Origin: Cherax quadricarinatus
Taxonomy: Eukaryota; Arthropoda; Malacostraca; Decapoda; Parastacidae
NCBI RefSeq assembly: GCF_038502225.1
Contig: NC_091357.1
Location: 11,124,861-11,188,860 of the forward strand
Reading direction: 5' to 3'
Length of the DNA stretch: 64,000 nucleotides
Under the pieces are notes generated by a model. It made no database searches. It saw only the letters and a program-made list of their open reading frames with translations, and was not told the DNA's origin. Made by a program: the position numbers and the translations under genes. Numbering within the stretch: position 1 is the first letter of the stretch; every line of letters begins with the position of its first letter. Shown here in pieces: positions 43,561 to 54,543 of the stretch.

Positions 43561-44700
43561 TTTTTTTTAACAAGTTGGCCGTCTCCCACCGAGGCAGGGT
43601 AACCCAAAAAGAAAGGAAATCCCCAAAAAGAAAATACTTTTATCATCATTCAACACTTTCACCTCACTCACACATAATCACTGTCTTTGCAGAGGCACCC
43701 AGATACAAGTTTAGAAGCATATATAAAGATATATAACATACCCATCCAAACTGCCAATATCCCAAACACCTTTCAAGTGCAGGCATTGTACTTCCCATTT
43801 CCAGTACTCAAGTCCGGCGTTATAAAAATAATCAGTTTCCCTGAATCCCTTCACTAAATATTACCCTTCTCACGCTCCAACAGCTCATCAGGTCCCAAAA
43901 ACCATTTGTCTTCATTCACTCCTATCTAACACGCTCACACATGCTTGCTGGAAGTCCAGCTCCTCGCCCACAAAGCCTCCTTTACCCTCTCCCTCCAACT
44001 TTTTCGAGGATGACCCCTACCCCGCCTTCCTTTCCCTACAGATTTATATGCTCTCCAAGTCATTCTACTTTGATCCATTCTCTCTAAATGGCCAAACCAC
44101 CTCAACAACCCCTCTTCAGTCCTCTGACTAATACTTTTAGTAACTCCACATCTCCTAATTTCCACACTCCGAATTCTCTGCATAATATTTACACCACACA
44201 TTGCCCTTAGACAAGACATCTACACTGCCTCCCCACTGCAGCATTTGCAACCCAAACTTCACACCCATATGAGTGTTGGTACCACTATACTTTGGTACAT
44301 ATTCTTCTTTTCCTCCATGGATAACATTTTTTTTGTCTCCACAGATATCTCAATGCACCACTCACCGTTTTTCCTTCATCAATTCTATGGTTAACCTCAT
44401 CCTTCATAAACCCATCTGCCGACAAGTCAACTCCCAAATATCTGAAAACATTCACTTCTTCCATACTCCCTCTCTCTAAAGTGATATCCAATTTTTCTTT
44501 ATCTAAATCATTTGATACCTTTATCACCTTACTCTTATCTATGTTCACTTTCAACTTTCTACCTTTACACACCCTCCCAAACTTGTCCACTAACCTTTGC
44601 AACTTTTCTTTAGACTCTCCCATAAGCACAGTAACATCAGCAAAAATAACTGTGTCAACTCCCATTCTGTATTTGATTCCCCATAATTTAATTTCACCCT
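43561..44700 (-). mobile_element. RTE-like LINE, family B, 5'-truncated and degraded
   Basis: In minus sense it begins near ADVTVLMGESKEKLQRL (RT motif C degraded from FADD) and passes through EEVNVFRYLGVDLSADGF, then EMSCLRAMCGVNIM-like codons and RWFGHLERMDQSRM to the tail GGGTTACCCTGCCTCGGTGG and an A run at 43561-43568. There are gaps, such as loss of the AARRRLEA segment near 44230. Non-functional. Confidence 0.82.
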
Positions 44701-44744
44701 AACATTTATGGAGCCCCCTTTCCCATGTGTTTTATAATAATAAT

Positions 44745-46545
44745 AATAATCTTTATTTCCACAAGTGAACCTGGGTGTTTTGCCGTGAGCTCTGCGTCTC
44801 TTGGTTCCGTACTGAAACTTTCCAAGGTTTTGAGTGTTTTAAAATTATTATGTATACTCATAGCATCATTCACTCTAAAAATGGGTAGGTGATTAGGCGA
44901 TTATCTTGCATATGGCAATTTAAAAATGAAATAATCTATTTTTGTGTTACGATGGCATCTAAGAAAAAATTGTTGCAGGAAATTAAAAGTGCTACACCAG
45001 TGAACACTAAAGTTATAAAAAACCTGATAACCTTATGGCTGTCATGGAAAAACTTTTACTGATGTGGACTGAAGATCAAGTAGTCACATGCCTTTAACCC
45101 TTTGACTGTCGCGGCCGTATATATACGTTTGTGAGGTACCGTGTTTGACGTATATATACTCATAAATTCTAGCGGCTTCAAATCAGGCAGGAGAAAGCTA
45201 GTAGGCCCACATGTGAGAGAATGGGTCTGTGTGGTCAGTGTGCACCACATAAAAAAAATCCTGGAGCACGCAGTGCATAATGAGAAAAAAAAACTCCGAC
45301 CGTTTTTTTTAATTAAAATGCCGACTTTGTGGTCTATTTTCGTATAGTATTTGTGGTTGTATTCTCGTTTTCATGGTCTCATTTGATAGAATGGAAAATA
45401 TATTATAGAAATGGAGGTGATTTTGATTAATTTTACTATAAAAAGAACCTGGAAATGGAGCACAAAGTACAGGAAATGTTTGATTTTTGCCGATGTTCAA
45501 AAGTAAACAAATGATGTCATTGTCCAATAAATGTCCAAATAGCCATTCTAATACGCAGTCATGAATGGGTTGATGTAATTTTTACAATTATTACAGTATT
45601 GCAGTAGTCTGCATAACAGTAAATCTTCTATTTTTTGTTTGAATAAAATTTCAAAATAAAAAGCAAGAGTAATATCACAGGGACCTGGAGACATGACTGA
45701 TGAACAAAGAAAATCTTATTTTAGAGCCAGGAATGTCTGCATTGTTCATTCTGGACCTTATTTTGAAATTGTCGTATTTTTTAATTTTCGTGAAATTGGC
45801 CAAATTGCAAATTTCTGACCATGTTATTGGGTAGTTGAAATCGGTAAATGGGCAGTTTCTTGTGCTCACTCGATATAAAAAATAGAGTTCTGAAGAAATA
45901 GTTATGAGTTTGGTTGACTGGAATAACGGAATTAGCCGAAAATAGGGCTCAAAGTGGGCGAAATTGCCGATTTTTAAATATCGCCGAAGTCGCTAACTTC
46001 GCGAGAGCGTAATTCCGTCAGTTTTCCATCAAATTTCGTTTTTTTGGTGTCTTTACAATCGGGAAAAGATTCTCTATCATTTCATAAGAAAAAATTATTT
46101 TTTTTTTTTTCGAATATTTTGCGACACCAGGAGCAACTTCAGGATTGGGCCCTTCGACAGTCAAAGGGTTAAGCCATGCCATTATCCAGTCCAAGGCCTA
46201 AGAGAGGCTGAGGTGGAGAAGCTGCTGAAAATAAATATGAAGCTAGCAGAGGCTGATTTCATTTCCTTCTGACTTCCTATAATAAATAATACTCACCTCT
46301 CACCCTATGTTAAAGCGAAAAATATTTCAAGGTACGTAATGAGTGTACTGTATGCGCATTTTACTTTTTTTAATTTTTTTAGGTCTAGTTCTATTGTTAA
46401 CTTTATATATGATAGTGTAAACATATTATCAGGCATGTATAGGCATTTAAAAGTGAAAAAAAAAGCAATTCACTTTACAGCAATTTTTGTTTTATGGCAG
46501 CAGCCTGGAACCTAATCTGCCGTATAAGCGAGGCCCTCGTGTATA
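44745..46545 (+). mobile_element. Tigger remnant with transposase N-terminus, split by a TTAA MITE
   Basis: Before the MITE the sequence codes MASKKKLLQEIKSATPVNTK from 44951 and, in another frame, NLMAVMEKLLLMWTEDQVV. This resembles the N-terminal part of Tigger/jerky-type transposases, with an internal deletion. After the MITE the sequence continues in element style and ends with the terminal repeat TGCCGTATAAGCGAGGCCCT at about 46519-46538. The left terminal repeat is missing. A close relative of the right part is at 55870-56156. Confidence 0.65.
45098..46168. mobile_element. piggyBac-type MITE, family 1, clean TTAA insertion in a Tigger remnant
   Basis: TTAA at 45094-45097 and 46169-46172; ends CCCTTTGACTGTCGCGGCC and CCCTTCGACAGTCAAAGGG. 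1071 bp. It is inserted in the transposase remnant, so the empty site can be read as CACATGCCTTTAAGCCATGC. This supports the TTAA target-duplication model without any outside data. Confidence 0.87.
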
Positions 46546-47062
46546 AACTTCTCTATATATATTACCAATACCTATATATAACCTTTACCTATGCATAAAC
46601 TTAGTTCATCTATAGGAGAGTCTTGATTAACACATCCCAGTAACACATTTTCAGCAAAACAAGATTGAAATATTTTACGCAAGTTCAGGTTACACAGGAG
46701 AAAGTCTAGAACAGCATGTTGTAAATTTAGGAGAAAATGTGCATCAGTCTGCTTTGCATGTTACATCCAGTTAGAATATGCTGTGTGACACTTCCCCTCC
46801 ACACCACACCAAGCCTACAAGCATTATTTTTAGAGAAAAAGCTAGTATCATCTTTAATATGAATAACCTTCCTTGCCGCCAGCTGAATGTGTCTATAAAT
46901 TCCCATACCATACTCAGCTGTTTACTTTCATATTCAGCATGATGTATCAAACCCATTTCTTACAATCAGGTATTCAAAGAGTCTGGCAGAATTAAGGAAA
47001 GCATACTATCTTATGTAAGCTATATTAAATCATATATACATCACTGACTGCAAGCAACATAC
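46546..47062. other. Intron next to an IFT81 exon, unassigned
   Basis: AT-rich, with no terminal repeats or ORF of note. It precedes, in plus coordinates, the donor of the exon at 47063-47187. Confidence 0.4.
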
Positions 47063-47187
47063 CTTAACTTCCTGTTCAAGTTTACTCATATTAGTGTCCA
47101 AGCCTGCTGCCACAGAATCATATGCATGCTTCTTGTCATTATAATCCACGGTTAAATCTTGTGCTTTTTGTCTCAGAGGGCGCAGTT
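47063..47187 (-). CDS. IFT81: IFT81 exon: LRQKAQDL...[15 protein letters not shown]
   Basis: The exon has two bases finishing a split Glu codon plus 41 codons. The acceptor is TTTTTTTCAG and the donor GTATGT. It reads [20 protein letters not shown], then [20 protein letters not shown]. This aligns closely with IFT81 LRQLRQKYQEL...YDSCAAGLESNRSKLEQEV. It is followed by the 32.5 kb intron 14520-47062, which is packed with mobile elements. The adjacent coding sequence resumes in frame at 14519. Confidence 0.95.
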
Positions 47188-47915
47188 CTGAAAAAAATTT
47201 AATATGTGTACAAATACTGTAAATGAACATGAGTATCACATATATGCTTTGCCTCATTCTGCATCATCACCACTCCCTATCCCATCTTGCAACCCTCTTT
47301 TATTATGGTATTGCACATTACCTCTACCTTTATGGCTATTTATTAGTACATTTACTAATGAGCTGGAAGCAGTAGTATGCTGCTAAGAACAGGAATCTTC
47401 AAATCAGGTATAAGATTAGACTTCTCAAGCATGATTGGGAAAGCCTTGATTTAAACTTAAAAGAGCAACAACATAAGACCAACATTTAAAAACAATAAGG
47501 AAATATGCAGTGGAAGATCTGTAATAAATCTTTATGGAGATGTATAAAGGCTTTAGTGAAGTAGAAAACTCTGTATAGATAACCATATTTGATTGCTTTG
47601 GTGGGATGTAGCTGGTTTGTTGAAAGAAGAACCATATTTGATGCAAAACTAAGTGGTCTGTATATACAACAAAGTAGGTGATTATCTTGCATATGGCAGT
47701 TTAAAAATGAAATGATCTGATGAAAGCTAAGTTTGAAACACCTCTAAATAAAAATTCTGTAATAAGGTGTATATATATATAAAAAAAAAAATAGAGCAAG
47801 AGTTGCCTTAATTACCTAGTGCCGAAAGTCCCCTGTATTTCTTTAATATGCTTTGTGCTATAAAAAAAATCTGTTGCCAATGGGAGATTGTAAATAAAGT
47901 ACTACATGCACTTAC
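47188..47915. other. IFT81 intron, 728 bp, no element recognised
   Basis: AT-rich intron between the exons at 47916-48105 and 47063-47187. It contains a T-rich polypyrimidine acceptor tract in minus sense and a TATATATATA stretch at 47771-47780. Confidence 0.6.
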
Positions 47916-48105
47916 CTTTGATAAGTGGGGCCAGGCGTGCTTTTCTTTCTGCAATTTTACGATTCAACTCCATAACCATGCCAGACATTTCCTCAAGTGT
48001 CTGTCCTTTGCGTTCATCAACTTCAGCTTTCATTGATGAAACCTTCTCCATGGTCTCCTGAGTTTCACGGAAACCTGACACACCCATCTGCGACTCTAGA
48101 GCACT
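47916..48105 (-). CDS. IFT81: IFT81 exon: GVSGFRETQETMEKVSSMK...
   Basis: The exon has 63 codons plus one base. The acceptor TTTCAG precedes AGT at 48105, and the donor GTAAGT follows 47916. It reads SALESQMGVSGFRETQETME, then KVSSMKAEVDERKGQTLEEM, then LNRKIAERKARLAPLIK. It corresponds to vertebrate [21 protein letters not shown] and LDDMSEMV. The predicted secondary structure is continuous heptads. The last base plus AA of the next exon encodes glutamate. Confidence 0.94.
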
Positions 48106-48196
48106 CTGAAAGTTAACACAAGGCAATCCTACACACAGGAAATGTTGGCCTACATTGAACTACAACAAATGGTTTTCTATTAAACATTTAAGATTC

Positions 48197-48680
48197 TGGT
48201 CATCTTTCCACTGCTGTCGAGTTTGGGAGACCATACACTCGCACTTGTGTACTGGACACACGTGACTCGCTCATGGATATCACAGAGAAAAATGACTGAC
48301 ACCACTCTGTGAGGAATGTCAGGTCACAATGTCCATCCAACATTTGCTAATAGATTGTCTTGCCTCTCAGGGTGCATGCAGAATCCACACTTCCAACACC
48401 TTAGCCATCTCAACACACACTCTCATGAACCTCCTTGTAGAAAGTCCCACCTTTGACACAGACTCCTGGACTTCTCAACTGAAACTAACCTATTGCACCA
48501 CTTACTTTGATTTCCAGTTAGAATAAACTAGGGGTAAGCCCCCCACCCCCACTAACCCCTAACTTTACACACCTTACCTCACTCATTCTTAACCTTTGCA
48601 CATTTTTTCACATATCCTCCCCTGCAGTACTGTATGACCCTTACAGCTTTAGTGCTTAATTTGATTATAATTATAATAAT
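48197..48680 (+). mobile_element. I-clade LINE, 3'-end fragment with CCHC finger
   Basis: The codons read LCEECQVTMSIQHLLIDCLA, a C-x2-C...H-x4-C zinc-knuckle pattern found at the C-terminus of I/R1-group LINEs, followed by NTLAISTHTLMNLLVESPTF and FDFQLE stop (48524-48526). Two in-frame stops lie upstream. The 3' UTR ends TGTATGACCCTTACAGCTTT then (ATA)n. Similar tails are scattered at about 3950-4012 and 50680-50745. Confidence 0.62.
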
Positions 48681-48757
48681 AATTCTGTTTTATTTCCTTG
48701 GAAGTAAATTTTGGTAAATCTAGTAAAATTAAAATCACTATATAACCATAGACTTAC

Positions 48758-48964
48758 AAGTTGCTCTAACATTTGTGCCTCTTTGGAATGCAGAATTTCT
48801 CCAGTTCGACTAAGAACCCCAAATTCAGCTCTCAGTTCACTTAATTCAGCTCGTTTCATTTTGTATGCTGAGCTCTTGCCCCTTAGTTTATTGACATAGC
48901 GCTTGAACTCTTCACCTCGGAGGACTTGTTCACCAGAGAACTGTTGAAGTTGATCCTGCTTGTC
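48758..48964 (-). CDS. IFT81: IFT81 exon: conserved EEFKRYVNKLRGKS block
   Basis: This is the longest exon in the window at 69 codons, phase 0. It begins after CTTGCAG with DKQDQLQQFSGEQVL and contains GEEFKRYVNKLRGKSSAYK and LSELRAEFGVLSRTGEIL. It ends MLEQL before GTAAGT. The (D/E)EFKRYVNKLR(G/S)KS motif is the most diagnostic stretch of IFT81 and rules out other coiled-coil proteins such as IFT74. Confidence 0.96.
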
Positions 48965-49254
48965 CTGCAAGAGATGGTAGATGTAATATAGTATTTGTTT
49001 CACACCGACAGTCTTTTAAAATAATGAAACATTAAAACACTCTTTATTTGGATGAAATTTGTATTATGTGATATCCCATTACTATGGAACCAGTAATTCT
49101 CTCTGTGCAACATAAATATAATCTTACAAAATCAGTGCAGTTCACAAAATGTAACAAGAGTCCTATCATGAAAAGAAGTTCAGTGTTAATGACCTGATTG
49201 AGATTGCTACAATTGCTATGGGCTTGGCATTTATCTATCTAGATATATATATCT

Positions 49255-49729
49255 CATTTCTTTCTTTCAACGCACCAGCCGTATCCCACTGTGGTGGGTG
49301 GCCCAAAAGCAAAAACAAAAGTTTCTTTTTTTAAATTTAGTAATTTATACAGGAGGAGGAGTTACTAGGCCCTTGCTCCCGGCATTTTAGTCACCTCTTA
49401 CAACACGCATGGCTTGCGGAGGAAGAATTTTGTTCCACTTCCCCATGGAGATACCAGGAAATAAACAAGAACAAGAACTAGAAAGAAAATAGAAGAAAAC
49501 CCAGAGGGGTGCATATATATATATATGCTTGTACATGTATGTGTAGTGTGACCTAAGTGTAAGTAGAAGTAGCAAGACGTACCTGAAATCTTGCATGTTT
49601 AAAAGACAGAAAAAAGACACCAGCAATCCTACCATCATGTAAAACAATTACAGGATTCCGTTTTACACTCACTTGGCAGGACGGTAGTACCTCCCTGGGT
49701 GGTTGCTGTCTACCAACCTACTACCTACA
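49255..49729 (-). mobile_element. Short LINE derivative, minus copy
   Basis: In minus sense it runs from TTGTAGGTAGTAGGTTGGTA to the tail CACCACAGTGGGATACGGCT and GGTGCGTTGAAAGAAAG. It lies head to tail with the next copy (49743-50189), the two separated by only ~13 bp. Confidence 0.82.
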
Positions 49730-49742
49730 ATATAGTATATTT

Positions 49743-50189
49743 CTTTCTTTCAACACACTGGCCGTATCCCACCGAGGTGGGGTGGCCCAAAAGAAAAAAC
49801 CAATGTTTCTCCTTTTACATTTAGTAATATATATAGGAGAAGGGGTTACTAGCCCCTTGCTCCCGGCATTTTAGTCACCTCTTACAACACGCATGGCTTA
49901 CGGAGGAAGAATTCTGTTCCACTTCCCCATGGAGGTAAGAGGAAATAAACAAGAACAAGAACTAGAAAGAAAATAGAAGAAAACCCAAAGGGGTGTGTAT
50001 ATATATGCTTGTACATGTATGTGTAGTGTGACCTAAGTAAGTAGAAGTAGCAAGACGTACCTGAAATCTTGCATGTGTATTGGACAAAAAAAAAGACACC
50101 AGCAATCCTACCATCATGTAAAACAATTACAGGCTTCAGTTTTACACTCACTAGGCAGGACAGTAGTACCTCCCTGGGCAGTTGCTGTC
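49743..50189 (-). mobile_element. Short LINE derivative, minus copy with target duplication
   Basis: The target duplication TATAGTATATTT is at 49731-49742 and 50190-50201. The element lacks the first ~20 bases of the leader (it starts AGACAGCAACTGCCCAGGG in minus sense), a slight 5' truncation. The tail is CACCCCACCTCGGTGGGATA and CGGCCAGTGTGTTGAAAG. Confidence 0.87.
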
Positions 50190-50250
50190 TATAGTATATT
50201 TACTTATACATATTATATATAGTACATGTATATTTATTTATACATATTAT

Positions 50251-50552
50251 AGGTAGTAGGTTGGTAGACAGCAACCACCCAGGGAGGTACTACCGTCCTG
50301 CCAAGTGAGTGTAAAACGAAAGCCTGTAATTGTTTTACATGATGGTAAGATTGCTGGCGTCTTTTGTCTGTCTCATAAATATGCAAGATTACAGGTACGT
50401 CTTGCTACTTCTACTTACCCTTAGGTCACACTACACATACATGTACAAGCATATATATGTATATATACGCATCCCTCTGGGTTTTCTTCTATTTTCTTTC
50501 TAGTTCTTGTTGGGCCACCCTGCCTCGGTGGGATATGGCCGGTTTGTTGAAA
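50251..50552 (+). mobile_element. Short LINE derivative with internal deletion
   Basis: The leader start (AGGTAGTAGGTTGGTAGACA) and ~260 bp are intact to TTTCTTTCTAGTTCTTGTT, then the sequence jumps to GGGCCACCCTGCCTCGGTGG and GGCCGGTTTGTTGAAAG. The central ~170 bp (CATGGGGAAGTGG to AACTTTC) are gone. It shows that the two ends alone remain associated. Confidence 0.82.
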
Positions 50553-50748
50553 GTTGAAGAAAAGATTTCTTCCTATACTTTCTAAGTGAAAATTCATTTT
50601 TCTACATTCATAGGATAATGTCATTACAAAGGAACTGGAGGTACTTTATTCTTCCATAGATCAAACCTCATTACCTTCCATTTCCCAAGCACTGTATGAC
50701 TCCTGTGGGTTTAGCTCTTTCCCATGAATTTAATAATAAATAGACATA

Positions 50749-50998
50749 TTGTTAGAGTGTGAGCAGGGAAATTTTATGAAAGGATTAAGGGAAACCTGTT
50801 AGCCAGACTTGAGTCCTGGAGGTGGAAAAGTGCCATAACTCTGAAGGGCAGGAATGTTGCAGTCTGAGGGTAATCTGAACTGTGATGTCAGAACACTTTT
50901 GGCAACACAGTGACTGAATGAATGATGGTGATTTTTTTTCCTCTGGGTGACCCCTGCCTTGGTGGGAGAGCTACTTAGGTAAAAAAAAAAAAAAAGAA
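50749..50998 (+). mobile_element. RTE-like LINE, 3'-end fragment (degraded)
   Basis: It begins TGTTAGAGTGTGAGCAGGGA, includes AGACTTGAGTCCTGGAGGTG and AATGAATGATGGTGA, and ends with a degraded tail CCCTGCCTTGGTGGGAGAGC and an A run. Only the 3' UTR is present. It ends ~35 bp from an IFT81 exon donor. Confidence 0.7.
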
Positions 50999-51033
50999 AA
51001 TTAAATAATATTTGATTTCTAAATTTAACTAAC

Positions 51034-51153
51034 CCTCATATCCTCTTGAAGGTTTGCTAATTCTCCTCGTAGTTCATTAAGACGTTCAGCAGCTTGTTCT
51101 TTCTTTCGGGTGATTATTGCTGCATTTTGCCGAAAAAATGATAACTTTCCAAC
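51034..51153 (-). CDS. IFT81: IFT81 exon: GKLSFFRQNAAIITRKKEQ...
   Basis: The exon has 40 codons, phase 0, after a TTTTGGCAG acceptor. The donor is GTTAGT, a weaker but valid GT site. It reads VGKLSFFRQNAAIITRKKEQ then AAERLNELRGELANLQEDMR. This matches the conserved [20 protein letters not shown] block of IFT81. The intron to the previous exon is only 221 bp, the smallest seen in this gene. Confidence 0.93.
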
Positions 51154-51374
51154 CTGCCAAAAAGAAAAAGCAAAGAGATGAAAAACTTAAGTAAGCTTGT
51201 TTACATACAATTTTAGATGATTACAATTGTCCTATGCAGTAACATATATCTAAAGTAAAGCATAACTTGAAAATACTGAATAAAGTGACTTATTATTGTC
51301 CACAATGGTGTGCATTGTTGACTTTACCATTAAAATTATAAACAAAAATATACTCTCATAATTAAACTGCCTAC

Positions 51375-51458
51375 CTTGCTCTCTGGGCTGTCATCTTCTT
51401 CCACTTCCTTCATACGAGCTTCATTCAAGTTGTTGATCTCAGCTGTCAGTGCACGAAT
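51375..51458 (-). CDS. IFT81: IFT81 short exon (28 codons)
   Basis: This is a small exon of 84 bp, phase 0 at both ends, between TTGTCAG and GTAGGC. It reads IRALTAEINNLNEARMKE and VEEDDSPESK. It takes the place of vertebrate INEINTEINQLIEKKMMR, but the end is unusually acidic (EVEEDDSPESK), unlike the vertebrate NEPIEG. It is too short for an ORF finder. It is supported by both splice sites and by exact frame with the neighbouring exons. Confidence 0.9.
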
Positions 51459-51802
51459 CTGACAAACATCGGAAAAAATTACATCTCCATACCATATATA
51501 AGTTTTTGCACACAATTAATTTACTGCACAAAAGGGTCATTCAGGCTACATTGAGGAATGGAGATCTGCAGAAGGGAGGGAGGTCACAGCTGATGTAGCA
51601 AATCAATGTTAGTCAAGAAAGATTACAGTAAAGAGTCTGCATTACAAGTAGGACTCTCAGATAGGGTGGACAGTGAGTATCAGGACACTGAATGTTATAT
51701 CTGTTGCTAATCTTAGTGTATATCATGCCATGCTCAGCTTTTTTAATTCCTTAGCAATAGTGTGGAATAAATTAGTTAATCACTATACTTAATATAATTC
51801 TT

Positions 51803-52271
51803 CTTTCAACATACCAGCCGTATCCCACCGAGGCGGGGTGGCCCAAAAAGAAAAACGAAAGTTTCTCCTTTTACATTTAGTAATATATACAGGAAAAGGG
51901 GTTACTAGCCCCTTGCTCCTGGAATTTCAGTCGCCTCTTACAACACACATGGCTTACGGAGGAAGAATTCTGTTCCACTTCCCCATGGAGATAAGAGGAA
52001 ATAAACAAGAACAAGAACTAGAAAGAAAATAAAAGAAAACCCAGAGGGATGTGTATATATATGCTTGTACATGTATGTGTAGTGTGACCTAAGTGTAAGT
52101 AGAAGTAGCAAGACGTACCTGAAATCTTGCATGTTCACGAGACAGAAAAAACGACACCAGCAATCCTACCATCATGTAAAACAATTACAGGCTTTCGTTT
52201 TACACTCACTTGGCAGGACGGTAGCACCTCCCTGGGCGGTTGCTGTCTACCAACCTACTACCTAGGACTCC
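51803..52271 (-). mobile_element. Short LINE derivative, minus copy with target duplication
   Basis: ATATAATTCTT at 51792-51802 and 52272-52282 is a target duplication. In minus sense the element starts with a few extra bases, then AGGTAGTAGGTTGGTAGACA, and ends GGCCACCCCGCCTCGGTGGG and CGGCTGGTATGTTGAAAG. Nearly identical to the 16379-16850 copy. Confidence 0.87.
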
Positions 52272-52284
52272 ATATAATTCTTGA

Positions 52285-53377
52285 TATTATATTTTGATTC
52301 TCTGTTGCACAGTACTTCTACTTCTTCAAGTTGCATTTGTAGAGATATATTTTGGACTACACATTATATTCTTTTTCCTCTTAACTGCAGTGAAGTGTGA
52401 GCAATTCAGCCTTTCCTATGGCCAATTTTATAAAAAAGAAAGTTTAATATTTCTTCTTCCTTGGATTCTATTCCTTCACATCTTCCAAATCTCTAACCGT
52501 AAGATACTTGAAAACTTAGTGTTTTATATTCCCAATTAAATAAAATCAGATTTAAATTTTAGACGATGTATGGGGTTTGAACTGGGGTCCTGAGGGAACT
52601 GAAACGAGTGCTTTTACATACAAGTCAAATCTGATATTGCTGTAGTGTATATACTAAAAAAAAAAAAAAATGTATACTGTATTTGTATGTTTTTTCTAAC
52701 TACCTGCATAAGTGAAATACATATGTATAAGATGAGTTATATGCAAGAGTGCGTACCAATGGAGTCATTGCAACATGTGAGCAGCACAGGGACGAACAAT
52801 GACATCTGATGAACTTTTGCGACACCTAACTGGTCATCTGAGAAAACAACCATAAAATGGAAGTTGCTAGAGGCTGCATTAATTGCCACTGCTGACACAA
52901 TCCTGCAAAGGTCTGGTAGCTTGTGTGTTTCTAAACTTTTAGCCAAAAGATTATTGCCCATGTTAGAATTGGCTGTTAAGTGAATGAACAAATAAAATAT
53001 GAATGAGAAGCTGTATACTACAGCAAGCCTACTGGCCCATGCTAGGTAGGTGTTACTCAAATTCATCCAACCCTTCTCACTTGTCCACCTAATTTCTACA
53101 ACCTGAAGCACCTTGCCTCACCTCACCCTAGCTGCTGGTCATCTGCTTTGTCCACTATATAACATCCTGTTTAGTACTGATAAAGGCACTTATGGTAAAA
53201 TGTTTCATTTAGGATATGTCCTGGCCTGTACATAAGTGTCCTTATTCACACAGCCATACACAATGGGAATGCCTAGCACATTTGTCTTTGGTTCAATTCC
53301 TAGATGAAGTAGAAAATTAGACAAGGATCTGTTACTCTCTTTACCTCTATTTAAGTATGAGTAAAATTCTGAATATA
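52285..53377. other. Intron; possible CR1 3'-end scrap
   Basis: Mostly unassigned. At about 53010-53085, read on the minus strand, TGGGCCAGTAGGCTTGCTG resembles TGGGCCAGCAGGCCTCCTGC in the CR1 3' UTR at 8401-8420, and CCTAGCATGGGCC resembles CCTAGTATGGGCC. This is probably a degraded CR1 tail. No exon seen. Confidence 0.4.
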
Positions 53378-54415
53378 CAGTGGAACCCCGAATATCGGCC
53401 ATAATCCATTCCAGGTCAGCCTAAATTCGAAAAAGCCTAAATTCAAAGCAATATTTCCCATAAGAATTAAACAATCAATCCGTTCCAGACACCCAAAAAT
53501 AATAAAAAAAATACATTTTGTAAAGTTTAACTATAGTTTTACTTACACAAAACAATGACAATTACATATAAATAAACATCTAAATCATTATTACATACTT
53601 GCATTGAAGATTTGTTGGCGATGGAAGACAGGGAGGAGGGGAGAGGGAGGAGGAGAGGTTATTGTTTGGATGGGGAATCCCCCTCCATAATGACTTCAGA
53701 TATCAAGTCCCTCTCTGGGGTTACTTCCCTTCTTTGTCTTCTAATGTCACTTGGACCAGCTTGAGAGTCACTGGACCCCTGTCGCACAAAAAACTGTCCA
53801 GGGAGGTCTGTTTCTGGCACCTCTTTAAAGAATTGCCTGAAGTGGGCCAAGGTTTTGTCACTGAACATGTTGCAGATATGGCTTGTTTCAGCTTGGTCAG
53901 GGTGATATTTCTCAGCAAAATCTTGCACCCTACTCCACATTGCACAAATCTCTTAAATCTCTGAAGAAGGCACTTTTGCCAGGATAGAAGTTATTCTTGA
54001 TTTGTTTTTGCCATACATCCTGGCAAGCTGGAGCACACGCACACCACTCTCATAATTTTTCAATAACTTTTCTTAAATTCCATCGTGTTTCTCACTTTCT
54101 TTACCAAAGAAACTTTACTAGGAACTTTCTTTGGGCCCATGGTGGCTTATTTCAGTCATACCTAATAAACAAGCCCAAAAACAAATGGATTTTAAGAAAA
54201 TGTTTTGATGAATGCGCGGAGTATATGCTCATTCACTGAGAGACAGGGAGACTGACTCACCAACATGCAGCATCCCGGTGGGAGGCTGGCTGACACATCT
54301 AATACGGCTGATTTGCGAGGTACCGGCTGAAATATGGAGTAAAATTTCGGCCAAAAAACTGGCCTAAATACAATTCGGCCGATATACACAGCGGCCAATA
54401 TTCGGGGTTCCACTC
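53378..54415 (-). mobile_element. Non-autonomous Tigger-type transposon (second family)
   Basis: TA at 53376-53377 and 54416-54417. Ends CAGTGGAACCCCGAATATCG and CGGCCAATATTCGGGGTTCC (then ACTC). In minus sense a small start (MGPKKVPSKVSLVKKV, from 54141) and a separate tail ORF at 53659-53940 (VQDFAEKYHPDQAETSHI, FRQFFKEVPETDLPGQFFV, SDSQAGPSDIRRQRREVTPE, MEGDSPSK) remain of the transposase. The core is deleted. Related to the element at 13031-14155. Confidence 0.78.
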
Positions 54416-54543
54416 TAAATCATCTTGTGAAATGTACATACCATGAAGTCAAACTTTGAGTTTCAAGTTAAAATATAAATATAAATGTAAGACAAATATT
54501 TTAAACTGTTAATAAATGAAACAGCTTATATTTACGTATTTAA

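Noticed and set aside
49255..50189. Two adjacent short elements as a tandem duplication
   Set aside because: The second has its own 12-bp target duplication, so it is an independent insertion beside the first.
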